Below are positions 1 to 5,911 of a DNA stretch of 9,165 nucleotides, piece after piece. Numbering within the stretch: position 1 is the stretch's first letter; each line of letters opens with the position of its first letter. Position numbers and translations under genes: made by a program. Below the pieces are notes generated by a model. The model saw only the letters and a list, made by a program, of their open reading frames with translations, was not told the DNA's origin and ran no database searches. Source of the stretch: Armatimonadaceae bacterium (GTDB taxonomy: Bacteria; Armatimonadota; Armatimonadia; Armatimonadales; Armatimonadaceae). The stretch is from assembly GCA_030446525.1 (NCBI GenBank), contig JAUJNC010000175.1, forward strand, positions 1-9,165, given 5' to 3'.

Positions 1-2
1 AG

Positions 3-176
3 ACCATCTGCTACCACACGTTCCGGGCGACCGGCATCACCAACTGCCTGGAGAACGGCGGTACGGTGGAGAACGCGCAGGCCATCGCCGCCCATGAGTC
101 GCCGCGGACGACCAAGCTCTATGACCGCAGGAGCGACCGGATCAGCGTAGACGAAATCGAGAAGATTGCGCTCTGA
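3..176 (+). CDS. Tyrosine recombinase/integrase, C-terminal end (5' end outside window)
   Basis: The first 57 codons of the window read as the carboxy-terminal catalytic end of a tyrosine-type site-specific recombinase and end at TGA 174-176. Visible catalytic elements are the HxxR box (HTFR, residues 5-8 of the visible part), the second histidine in AAHES (residue 31), and the nucleophilic tyrosine in the KLYDR context (residue 40, codon 120-122). The spacing between these is normal for the family. The missing part holds the SAM-like DNA-binding domain and the first catalytic arginine, so I cannot say whether the whole gene is intact. Enzymes of this family cut and rejoin DNA at attachment sites through a 3'-phosphotyrosine intermediate. 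The gene marks a mobile or formerly mobile segment ending near this point. A housekeeping XerC/D role is less likely but not excluded. Confidence 0.85.
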   Translation, partial: TICYHTFRATGITNCLENGGTVENAQAIAAHESPRTTKLYDRRSDRISVDEIEKIAL

Positions 177-414
177 CGTCTTAAGCCCGATAGCGGCCGC
201 CCCATCAGTATGGATAGACTGAATTGCCGCCGCAGGCAGCTGCTAGTGCTCCGTTTCCCCAGGGAGGCATCCCCCTCCGCTGGAGGCCACTCAGCAGAAG
301 CCTTCGGACTCCGTCGCGTTGTTGCCAGAGGAGCCTGCCTGCTTCCGGACTTAGTATTCTGCGCTTGCGGACGAAGCCGGAAGCAAGCACGCGCCTGACC
401 TGAACAACGTGCTC
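177..414. other. Intergenic stretch without a recognisable gene
   Basis: This stretch lies between the recombinase stop and the prepilin remnant. Frames that stay open on either strand look like out-of-frame sequence rather than a protein, rich in Arg, Leu and Gly with no motif. It holds two small inverted repeats, CCTCC-gct-GGAGG at 274-286 and a 9-bp pair at 340-385. As it directly follows a recombinase gene, an attachment site could be here, but I see no direct-repeat partner inside the window. Confidence 0.5.
340..385. repeat. 9-bp perfect inverted repeat downstream of the recombinase
   Basis: TGCTTCCGG (340-348) is repeated as CCGGAAGCA (377-385) with 28 bases between. The loop could form a further short stem with G-U pairs around TCTGCG/TGCGGA. 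There is no T-run, so this is not a convincing intrinsic terminator. It could be a recombinase-associated structured site or chance. Confidence 0.3.
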
Positions 415-642
415 CGCCCCATAGCCGTTCATGACGGGATGCTGGAAATCGTTCACGGATGCTACCAGCGGCCCCAGCTTTCCCTGCGATTGATAGTTGG
501 CGTGTCCCTCGGCGTAGAGAACACGGGAGCCTTCCGTATACCGTGCCAGCGCCGCACCGTTGAATGCACTCCCCCAGAAATAGGTCAGTGCCAATGGTGC
601 AGTGCCACAACCCTCCCGAATACCCCAGCCACTACCGGGCAT
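415..642 (-). pseudogene. Degenerate C-terminal remnant of a DUF1559-type (H-X9-DG) prepilin
   Basis: Read on the minus strand, this stretch encodes about 75 residues that resemble the end of a prepilin with a carboxy-terminal H-X9-DG motif. The telling part is RYTEGSRVLYAEGHANY, which aligns with the RHxxxxNxxYxDGHxK pattern of the two intact prepilins in this window (for example [10 protein letters not shown]). Here the conserved His has become Tyr and the Asp has become Glu. No prepilin helix precedes it, because the upstream sequence belongs to the oxidoreductase gene. Its only ATG (640-642) overlaps that gene's TAG stop (632-634), with no Shine-Dalgarno sequence suited to it. Beyond about position 415 the frame stays open to 205 but no longer looks like protein. 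I infer a truncated relic. A divergent small secreted protein is the alternative. Confidence 0.45.
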
Positions 643-2383
643 GAGGATCGTTCGGGCCTACGGGACGTTTCTGCGCCCCGGGAGCCTTCTCCCATGCCAG
701 TACTTGTCGATCTTCCAGCAATCGCCTCTTCAGCGCCTCATAGACGACGTCCTGCACCGGCGTTCCGCCATCCAACGCCATGGCGGCCGCGGTGGCCGCC
801 GACTGGCCCAGGACCATGAAGACCGGCTCCATCCGGATCGAGCCGTAGGCGATGTGCGAGGCCGAGAGGCACACCGGCACCAGCAGATTCTGGCACTGCG
901 CTTTCTTGGGAACGATCGAGCGGTACGAGATAGCATAGGGCGGCATGCCCCCGACCTGCACATCCCCCTCGTTCAGCGCGCGGCCGTCTTTAACGAACCG
1001 CTGGCAGTTGTGCGAGTCCATCGTGTAAGCCGCCAGACCCACCGAATCCTCGGCGACCTCCTCACCCCGGCAGTTGTGCTCGGTCATCACGTGCTCGGAG
1101 AGCATCCGCCGCGCTTCGCGCACGTACAGCTGGTGTGGCCAGCCGCCGCTGTCCGCAAACTCATCCTTGCACAGGCCCCACGCGCTCCATTTGGTGCGGA
1201 TAGACTCCGGTACGCGGGGATCGTTGCCCATGAACCACATTAGCCCCTTCTGATACGTCACATGCGCCTGGAAGATCTTCTCGCGCGTGGCATAATCGGC
1301 CTCCGGGTAGTCGTAGTTACGCCCGATGTAGTCGGTGGAGACCGCCCCGTGGTTGTTCTTATCGACTTTGAGGTAGCGCTCTGCGGCCGTCGCCGGACCG
1401 GGACGGCTCTCACGGTTGCGGATGGGGTCGAACTTGCGGAACACCTCGCTCTCGGGCCAGCCGGCCTTCAGGTAGCGGGCGAGCAGGGCATACTCCTGCG
1501 GCTCGTAGTCTTCGGGTCTTTCGAACGGGATGCGGTTTTGCGGGTCATTGGTCAGGCACAGGCGGAAATTATAGGCTTGGATGCGATGGTCGCCCGCGCC
1601 CGGCTGACCGGGATCGCCGGGGTTGATGCCGGGCAGAAGCCCGCTCTTCGGATCGCCCTCGACGACGTACGGGTCGACAGGAAGCTCGAACTGGTGCTTA
1701 CCCCGCACTTGAACGCCGTTGAGCGTCTCTTTATAGGTCGCGTTCGACTCGCGGCCCACGTGATACCTCACACCGGCCCTGGCCATCAGGTCCCCTTCAT
1801 AGGTGGCATCGATAAAGGCTTTGGCCCGCACGGTGATGCCACTCTGCGTCTGGATGGACACGATGCGCGCGCCGTTCTTCTCGACGGATCTGAGGAACTG
1901 ATGATAATAGACCGGCACCTGCGCTTCCTGAGCCATCTCCTGGAACACCTGCTCGGCAACATGGGGCTCGAAGCGCCATTCCTCCTCCACGCCGTACTTG
2001 CGACCCGTGCGGCGATAGAACTCGCGGGCGATGCCGCCGATGGCGCCTTTGTTGCCGATATCGGTATTGCTGAGTCCGCCGGAGCTGAGTCCGCCCAGAT
2101 GGCCGCCGGGTTCGAGGAGAATGGCCTTCTTGCCCATGCGGCTCAGTTGCAGCGCCGCCGCCACGCCGGCAGACGTGCCGCCATAGATGCAAACATCAGT
2201 CTGCAGAGTCTGGACCACCGGTTTTACGGCAGACGGGTTGTAGTAATAGAGCACCTTTTCCTGGCGTCCTTGTTCGTTGGGCTCCTTTGCGGAAGGCGTC
2301 CGTGGTGCAGAGATCCCCTCTGCGGCAGCAAGGACGCTCGTCAATGCCCAAAAGGCAAGCAAGAGATACCGGCAAGTTCGCAT
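632..2383 (-). CDS. Secreted FAD-dependent oxidoreductase (FAD_oxidored family)
   Basis: This gene encodes a 583-residue protein with a signal peptide (residues 1 to about 21, hydrophobic core LLLAFWALTSVLAAA). A Rossmann-type FAD-binding fold follows: IYGGTSAGVAAAL at 66-78, an acidic residue ending the second strand (E91), and GGHLGGLSSGGL at 93-104. The carboxy-terminal part has the family signature around CLSASHIAYGSIRMEP, then GQSAATAAAMA, which closes the flavin site. This is typical of the PF12831 FAD_oxidored family, often annotated in carbohydrate loci of Planctomycetes, Bacteroidetes and Armatimonadota and sometimes labelled 'xanthan lyase'. The substrate is unknown. The frame stays open upstream to 2956, but the true start is the ATG at 2383, which has AGGAAGGG (2388-2395) four bases upstream and opens the signal peptide. 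It lies 65 bp behind a prepilin gene on the same strand, so co-transcription is likely. Confidence 0.93.
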   Translation of the reverse strand: MRTCRYLLLAFWALTSVLAAAEGISAPRTPSAKEPNEQGRQEKVLYYYNPSAVKPVVQTLQTDVCIYGGTSAGVAAALQLSRMGKKAILLEPGGHLGGLSSGGLSNTDIGNKGAIGGIAREFYRRTGRKYGVEEEWRFEPHVAEQVFQEMAQEAQVPVYYHQFLRSVEKNGARIVSIQTQSGITVRAKAFIDATYEGDLMARAGVRYHVGRESNATYKETLNGVQVRGKHQFELPVDPYVVEGDPKSGLLPGINPGDPGQPGAGDHRIQAYNFRLCLTNDPQNRIPFERPEDYEPQEYALLARYLKAGWPESEVFRKFDPIRNRESRPGPATAAERYLKVDKNNHGAVSTDYIGRNYDYPEADYATREKIFQAHVTYQKGLMWFMGNDPRVPESIRTKWSAWGLCKDEFADSGGWPHQLYVREARRMLSEHVMTEHNCRGEEVAEDSVGLAAYTMDSHNCQRFVKDGRALNEGDVQVGGMPPYAISYRSIVPKKAQCQNLLVPVCLSASHIAYGSIRMEPVFMVLGQSAATAAAMALDGGTPVQDVVYEALKRRLLEDRQVLAWEKAPGAQKRPVGPNDPHAR

Positions 2384-2387
2384 AATG

Positions 2388-2395
2388 CCCTTCCT
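2388..2395 (-). promoter_or_regulatory. Ribosome binding site deciding the oxidoreductase start
   Basis: On the minus strand AGGAAGGG precedes ATG 2383 by four bases. It selects this start over in-frame upstream codons, which would read through the neighbouring prepilin gene in the wrong frame. Confidence 0.75.
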
Positions 2396-2448
2396 ACGAT
2401 CCCCGTTGCGTTGGCCGCCGAAGCGGTGCATGACGAGAAGCACAACCG

Positions 2449-3252
2449 TCAATCGTCGGCGCAGGTAAAGGCGGTCATGATCGGCTGGCCGTTGATCGTG
2501 GTGATCTTGGCCAGTTCGCTCAGTCGGGACGCCTTGGCGTGGCCGTCGCAGTACACGGCATTGGTGGTCTCCTGATGCCGTGCGACCAGAGCGCCGCGGT
2601 TGCCCGGCGCAGCCAGACGCATTGGTTTGACCGAGGTATTGACGGTGGGGTTGTTCGTCGGGTCCGGCCATCCGATTTTGGGTCCCCAGCCAGCAGCGGC
2701 ATTGCTGCGCGTATCGCCGTCGGCCGCCCAGAGCGTCGTGGCAGGCGCCTGGATCGATGCCAAGCTCTGGGCGTACGGAGGGCCTTGCGGCGTGCCCTGA
2801 TAGCTGTAATAAGCGGAGTTGCCGGAGTAGCTCCCATAATTGGTGCTGGTCTGTCCCGTGGCAATGTTCTTGTGATAGACGTATTTCGCACCGCTGTCGC
2901 TCGGGCAGGTAAATACCTGCTCGTTTTTCATATAGGGATAGATCGCGTCCATCCACTTGTAGTTGATGGTGCTGTTAGAGGGGTTATCGTTGGGGTAACG
3001 GGTGGAGGGCAGAGTTTCATCGTAGTCCTGGGCGTACATCATCAGCCCGGTGCCGATCTGCTTCACGTTGTTCAGACAGGCGCTCTGCCGTGCCTTCTCT
3101 CTTGCCTGGGCGAAGACGGGGAACAAGATAGCAGCGAGGATAGCTATTATGGCAATCACCACGAGCAGCTCGATGAGAGTGAAGGCCGCCCCGGCCGGGG
3201 GTGCGCCAGGCGCGTTCGTGAAGGCGCCGTGGCTTCTTGAGTTGCGGGACAT
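2449..3252 (-). CDS. Prepilin-type N-terminal methylation / H-X9-DG (DUF1559-like) protein 1
   Basis: This is a 267-residue type II/IV pseudopilin-like protein, counted from the ATG at 3252. A 23-residue leader rich in Ala, Gly and Pro ends in GAA just before FTLIELLVV, with Glu at +5 of the mature protein. Prepilin peptidase should cleave at A23|F24, though Gly is usual at that position. A long hydrophobic helix (24-45) is followed by AQDYDE and a soluble domain. Near the end, [16 protein letters not shown] gives a perfect H-X9-DG motif (H226, D236, G237). An ATG two codons upstream (3258) abuts the GGAGGT Shine-Dalgarno directly, whereas ATG 3252 lies seven bases from GGAGG and is preferred. 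Such proteins are exported and assembled by, or act with, type IV pilus or type II secretion-like machinery, none of which is in the window. The gene leads a probable two-gene operon with the oxidoreductase. Confidence 0.95.
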   Translation of the reverse strand: MSRNSRSHGAFTNAPGAPPAGAAFTLIELLVVIAIIAILAAILFPVFAQAREKARQSACLNNVKQIGTGLMMYAQDYDETLPSTRYPNDNPSNSTINYKWMDAIYPYMKNEQVFTCPSDSGAKYVYHKNIATGQTSTNYGSYSGNSAYYSYQGTPQGPPYAQSLASIQAPATTLWAADGDTRSNAAAGWGPKIGWPDPTNNPTVNTSVKPMRLAAPGNRGALVARHQETTNAVYCDGHAKASRLSELAKITTINGQPIMTAFTCADD

Positions 3253-3258
3253 CCCCAT

Positions 3259-3264
3259 ACCTCC
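3259..3264 (-). promoter_or_regulatory. Shine-Dalgarno of prepilin 1
   Basis: GGAGGT on the minus strand touches the first in-frame ATG (3258) with no spacer. It is correctly spaced, seven bases after GGAGG, for the second ATG at 3252. This places translation start at 3252. Confidence 0.7.
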
Positions 3265-3319
3265 ATGGATAAGGTCGGTCCGGAGAAACGAGCGATTGCT
3301 ACCATTCTATCATATAAGC

Positions 3320-3367
3320 TCATAAAAAGGGGTTGACTCCGTTCTTCTGCGGCGGTTTTGTTTCCAT
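3320..3367 (-). CDS. Possible 15-residue small ORF between lacI and prepilin 1
   Basis: A minus-strand ORF of 15 codons plus TGA encodes METKPPQKNGVNPFL. It is preceded by GGGAGGA, followed by AGC and then the ATG (upstream positions 3368-3377), which is a strong Shine-Dalgarno at near-ideal spacing. It starts 64 bp after the lacI stop and ends 67 bp before the prepilin start. Either a leader peptide in the transcript that runs into the prepilin gene or a chance Shine-Dalgarno match would explain it. The peptide has no signal sequence or recognisable motif. The translation signal is the only evidence. Confidence 0.3.
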   Translation of the reverse strand: METKPPQKNGVNPFL

Positions 3368-3405
3368 GCTTCCTCCCGTTGATGTAGCTTATCTTACACT
3401 CCATC

Positions 3406-3433
3406 AAAGCGGAGGAAGGCCAATTACCGCTTT
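3406..3433 (-). terminator. Weak hairpin at the end of lacI
   Basis: AAAGCGG and CCGCTTT form a 7-bp stem (3406-3412 with 3427-3433) with a 14-base loop, overlapping the lacI stop codon. No T-run follows, so it may slow ribosomes or protect the transcript end rather than terminate. Read-through from lacI into the prepilin/oxidoreductase unit is possible. Confidence 0.3.
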
Positions 3434-4460
3434 ACGCGGATTCGCGCAGGGTCAGCGTGCAGGCGAGCGTTCGTATCTGCGGTCGCCAGTCGCCCGGGTT
3501 TTCCAAACGCTCGATCAGGCGCTCAACGCCGCTGCGGCCGATCTGCTCCAGCGGGCAGTGCACGCTGGTGAGCGGCGGGTCCAGCGCGTCGCAAAGCACG
3601 GGGCCGTCATCGAAGCCCACCAGGGCCACATCCCCGGGGACGCTCAGGCCGGCGCCCCGCAGCGAGCGCAGCACGCCCGCCGCCAGGCTGTCGTTGGTCG
3701 CGAACACCGCGTCGGCGCGGACCGGGCGCGACAGGAACTCGCGCCCCGCCGCCTCGCCGCATTCTGCCGTGAAGGCGCGTGTCGTCACGACCAGCTCCTC
3801 GCGCGGGGTCACACCGAACTCCGCGTGCGCGCGGCGGTACCCCGCCAGCCGGGCGCGCCCCGAATTCAGGCGCGGGGGCCCTACGAACGCCACGGCGCGC
3901 CGGCCCTGCTCCAACAGGTGGCGCGTCGCCAGATAGCCCCCCTGCTCCTGGTCCACCAGGAAACAGTCCGCCTCGACGCCTTCCACGGGGTCGTGATAGG
4001 TGGTGACGAAGGGCAGGCCCGTCGCGGCCAGGCCCGTCACGATGCCGTTGAGCCGGCCGCTGAGGCTGCCCGCGGTCTCGAAAAGGCAGACGATGCCGTC
4101 CATGCGCCGCGCCGCCATGGCGCGCTGGGCCAGCAGCGCCCGGTCGATCTGGGACCGGTAGGCCGAGAGCATGATCGTGTAGCCGCGCTGCTGGGCGGCC
4201 TCCTCCACGCCGGCAAGCTGCTGGGCGGTGATGTGCGAGCCCACCTCGGGCACCAGCACGCCCAGCATGGTGCCGCGCCCGGTGACCAGGCCGCGCGCCA
4301 GCAGGTTGGAGGAGTATCCCAGCTCCTGTGCCGCCGCCAGCACCCGCTCTCGCGTCTCCTGGCTGACGGGCTTGGGCCCGCCGTTGAGGGCGTAGGAGGC
4401 GGTGGACCAGGCCACCCCGGCCCGGCGCGCTACCTGCTTGAGTGTGGCATTTGCCGCCAT
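3432..4460 (-). CDS. LacI/GalR-family transcriptional repressor
   Basis: This gene encodes a 342-residue regulator of normal family length. Residues 6-26 form the LacI helix-turn-helix (TLKQVARRAGVAWSTASYALN). Trp18, Ser19 and Tyr23 sit at the base-reading positions where E. coli LacI has Tyr, Gln and Arg. The hinge helix is NLLARGL (52-58), with the Leu54-Ala55 pair that in this family inserts into the central CG step of the operator. Residues 62 to about 330 form the periplasmic-binding-protein-like sensor domain, including FDDGPVLCDALDPPLTSVHCP near the end, so the effector is probably a sugar. The start at 4460 has a weak AAAGGA 11 bases upstream, and the next in-frame region already encodes the DNA-binding domain. 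A promoter and one operator-like palindrome directly upstream predict self-repression. Two further palindromes control the divergent prepilin gene. Confidence 0.96.
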   Translation of the reverse strand: MAANATLKQVARRAGVAWSTASYALNGGPKPVSQETRERVLAAAQELGYSSNLLARGLVTGRGTMLGVLVPEVGSHITAQQLAGVEEAAQQRGYTIMLSAYRSQIDRALLAQRAMAARRMDGIVCLFETAGSLSGRLNGIVTGLAATGLPFVTTYHDPVEGVEADCFLVDQEQGGYLATRHLLEQGRRAVAFVGPPRLNSGRARLAGYRRAHAEFGVTPREELVVTTRAFTAECGEAAGREFLSRPVRADAVFATNDSLAAGVLRSLRGAGLSVPGDVALVGFDDGPVLCDALDPPLTSVHCPLEQIGRSGVERLIERLENPGDWRPQIRTLACTLTLRESA

Positions 4461-4509
4461 TCGCTGTTGCGTCCTTTACTCCACCACCGTGTGACGCTTC
4501 GCCCGTTTG

Positions 4510-4523
4510 TCGAAGCGTTTCGA
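4510..4523. promoter_or_regulatory. LacI-type operator in the lacI promoter (site C)
   Basis: TCGAAGCGTTTCGA is a 14-bp near-palindrome with central CG and two mismatched positions. It matches the two sites upstream of the prepilin gene (consensus TCGMARCGTTKCGA). It lies ten bases downstream of the lacI -10 box, at about +4 to +17 of the expected transcript, where a bound repressor would block initiation or escape. It also shares an 8-bp inverted repeat with ACGCTTCG at 4494-4501. Confidence 0.7.
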
Positions 4524-4533
4524 GTCGTTTTCA

Positions 4534-4562
4534 AGTTTACACCAGTTCCCCACCCGTGTCAA
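4534..4562 (-). promoter_or_regulatory. Sigma-70-type promoter of lacI
   Basis: On the minus strand a perfect -35 box TTGACA (4557-4562) is followed by exactly 17 bases and a -10 box TAAACT (4534-4539, four of six consensus bases). Transcription should begin near 4527, giving a leader of about 67 bases that contains operator site C. Confidence 0.65.
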
Positions 4563-4749
4563 GGACACCTATCGCCGGCCAGGGTTCATTCCGTGTCGGC
4601 GTGAAGATCCCGTCCGATGCCGTGATTTTCAAACCAGCTGTCCGCGTTAATTGTGGCAGAGGCGGGCACCGTGCGCTCTCCGGCCCTTTTGTTTTACCTG
4701 CCCCGGCGTGTAGACAGCGTCACCAGAGATTGCTCCACCACGCGTGTTG

Positions 4750-4797
4750 AAAATAATTTTAACCTCGCAACGTTTCGACAAAATTTCATGGTATCAT
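4750..4797 (+). promoter_or_regulatory. Extended -10 promoter of prepilin 2, with UP-like AT tract
   Basis: An extended -10 element, TG-G-TATCAT (4789-4797), is present on the plus strand. No good -35 box occurs at 17 bases, which is tolerated by extended -10 promoters. The AT palindrome AAAATAATTTT (4750-4760) would sit at about -54 to -44, the position of an UP element. Transcription should begin near 4804, 85 bases before the prepilin ATG. Operator sites A and B bracket the -10 element. Confidence 0.5.
4765..4778. promoter_or_regulatory. LacI-type operator upstream of prepilin 2 promoter (site A)
   Basis: TCGCAACGTTTCGA is a near-palindrome centred on AACGTT with two mismatched positions. 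It is the exact reverse complement of site B. It falls over the -35 region of the predicted prepilin promoter. Confidence 0.75.
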
Positions 4798-4812
4798 AAT
4801 GGTCAACAGACA

Positions 4813-4826
4813 TCGAAACGTTGCGA
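4813..4826. promoter_or_regulatory. LacI-type operator downstream of prepilin 2 promoter (site B)
   Basis: TCGAAACGTTGCGA is the exact reverse complement of site A, at about +10 to +23 of the predicted transcript. The centres of sites A and B are 48 bp apart, with the extended -10 element between them. The 14-bp identity over a 34-bp gap makes chance unlikely. Central AACGTT is also seen in known LacI-family operators such as that of PurR. Confidence 0.75.
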
Positions 4827-4877
4827 ATCTGTCCGACAACGTAATGATGTGCTGATTTGTGTCAAGGTGAACGTGCC

Positions 4878-4883
4878 AGGAGG
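4878..4883 (+). promoter_or_regulatory. Shine-Dalgarno of prepilin 2
   Basis: AGGAGG followed by five bases and ATG 4889 is an ideal ribosome binding site, which fixes the start of prepilin 2. Confidence 0.85.
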
Positions 4884-4888
4884 GTACT

Positions 4889-5713
4889 ATGGATCGATTC
4901 CGGAATCGTTTTCCCCGGGGGGGCACAACCGACGGCTTTACGCTGATCGAGCTTCTCGTCGTGATCGCTATCATTGCGATCCTTGCAGCCATCCTTTTCC
5001 CCGTATTCGCCCAGGCTAGGGCAAAGGCCCGCCAGACCGCCTGCCTGTCCAATCTCAAACAGGTCGGCACCGGCATCATGATGTATGCTCAGGACTACGA
5101 TGAGATGCTGCCCGGAAACTCCTTTACCGCCCCGAATAACTCCGCCGGCGATGCGGGACTGACCAACGCAGCCGGTACACAGAATCCGCGTGGCTTCATG
5201 GAGCCCGAACCACAGGTTGGGCGCAACTGGGCGCGCGACATTCAGCCCTACGTCAAAAACCTCCAGGTATACGTCTGTCCAGATACGGAGCCGCGCGGCG
5301 CGGGACAAGTGTACGCCGAGACTAGGGTCCCAGGCGGTGGGAACGTTTCCTATCTGCTGAATGGACTCGTTTCCTCTCAGGCGATGGCGGTGATCCCGAA
5401 TACGGCGGACATCGTCTTCATGCATGAGTACAGGTACATTAGCCGCGTTTCTCAGGTGCGTCCCTACCCGAGCGGCACCATGAACGGGAAGCAGAGGTAC
5501 ATCTCGTTCAACAACGCCTTGTACGACATCGAACACAACGAGGGAGCTAACCTGTTATACTGCGACGGACATGCTAAGTGGAAGAAGAAGACGGCAATCA
5601 TGTTCAAGGAGTTCGGCGCAGACACGACGAGAGAGTCGAACCCCAACCGTACCTTCTCATTCGATAACCCCGGCCCTGAGGGTAATCCGTTAGGATTTAC
5701 TGCGGTGTGGTGA
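4889..5713 (+). CDS. Prepilin-type N-terminal methylation / H-X9-DG (DUF1559-like) protein 2
   Basis: This gene encodes a 274-residue pseudopilin-like protein. The leader is short and basic ([16 protein letters not shown]), with a classic prepilin peptidase site G16|F17 and Glu21 at +5. A hydrophobic helix (17 to about 38) and AQDYDE follow. The soluble domain ends with [17 protein letters not shown], a perfect H-X9-DG motif (H216, D226, G227). About 47 residues follow the motif. Its helix region is identical to that of prepilin 1 over 28 residues, although 17 of those 28 codons differ. The start has AGGAGG at five bases. The gene is divergent from the LacI-family regulator and has two operator-like palindromes around its promoter, so it is probably repressed until a sugar-type effector appears. 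It appears to be transcribed alone, since strong hairpins follow its stop codon. Its role in filament formation, secretion or surface binding cannot be decided from sequence. Confidence 0.96.
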   Translation: MDRFRNRFPRGGTTDGFTLIELLVVIAIIAILAAILFPVFAQARAKARQTACLSNLKQVGTGIMMYAQDYDEMLPGNSFTAPNNSAGDAGLTNAAGTQNPRGFMEPEPQVGRNWARDIQPYVKNLQVYVCPDTEPRGAGQVYAETRVPGGGNVSYLLNGLVSSQAMAVIPNTADIVFMHEYRYISRVSQVRPYPSGTMNGKQRYISFNNALYDIEHNEGANLLYCDGHAKWKKKTAIMFKEFGADTTRESNPNRTFSFDNPGPEGNPLGFTAVW

Positions 5714-5736
5714 TTCCCGCGTAGGATACGCGGGAA
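5714..5736 (+). terminator. Perfect 10-bp hairpin directly after prepilin 2
   Basis: TTCCCGCGTA-GGA-TACGCGGGAA begins at the base after the TGA stop. The 10-bp stem with a 3-base loop is very stable. No T-run follows, so it may act with the next hairpin or protect the 3' end of the transcript. Confidence 0.5.
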
Positions 5737-5783
5737 GCCGATACCGACAACATCCCCCGCCGCAGGGCAGGGAGCGCAAACAG

Positions 5784-5813
5784 AACCGGGGTGGCACATT
5801 GCCCACCCCGGTT
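5784..5813. terminator. Probable bidirectional intrinsic terminator
   Basis: AACCGGGGTGG (5784-5794) and CCACCCCGGTT (5803-5813) form a perfect 11-bp GC-rich stem with an 8-base loop. It is followed by a short T-rich run on the plus strand (TTTCCGTT), and on the minus strand by TCTGTTTG. It lies between the convergent prepilin 2 gene and the decayed glycosidase gene, so it could end transcripts from both sides. Confidence 0.6.
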
Positions 5814-5820
5814 TCCGTTC

Positions 5821-5843
5821 GTGCTCGATGGTCCATCGAGCAC
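5821..5843. repeat. Perfect 11-bp inverted repeat (1-base centre)
   Basis: GTGCTCGATGG-T-CCATCGAGCAC is a 23-base perfect interrupted palindrome. It could be a third hairpin of the terminator cluster or a protein-binding site. It does not resemble the AACGTT-centred operators found upstream of prepilin 2. Confidence 0.5.
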
Positions 5844-5911
5844 AGCGCCGTTAGCGTCGCCACCGGAAGCTATACTCCCGGTCGTCCTCTGCTTTCTCGG
5901 CTCGGGCCCCA

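Noticed and set aside
1262..2575. Long plus-strand ORF of 437 codons
   Set aside because: It is the antisense shadow of the oxidoreductase gene in GC-rich DNA, with no motif and no ribosome binding site.
2384..2956. Upstream extension of the oxidoreductase frame to 2956 (774 codons in total)
   Set aside because: The extra 191 codons overlap the prepilin 1 gene in another frame, look non-protein-like, and precede a clear signal peptide with its own ribosome binding site at ATG 2383.
3284..3314. Possible prepilin 1 promoter (-10 TATGAT at 3309-3314, minus strand) and a degenerate operator GAAACGAGCGA near 3284-3294
   Set aside because: No acceptable -35 box lies at 16-18 bases (best GTCAAC), and the operator match needs a one-base deletion and loses the palindrome. 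It is too weak to list.
3333..4604. Plus-strand ORF of 423 codons
   Set aside because: It is antisense to the LacI-family gene, has a composition dominated by Arg, Ala, Gly and His, and crosses the lacI promoter. It is a shadow frame.
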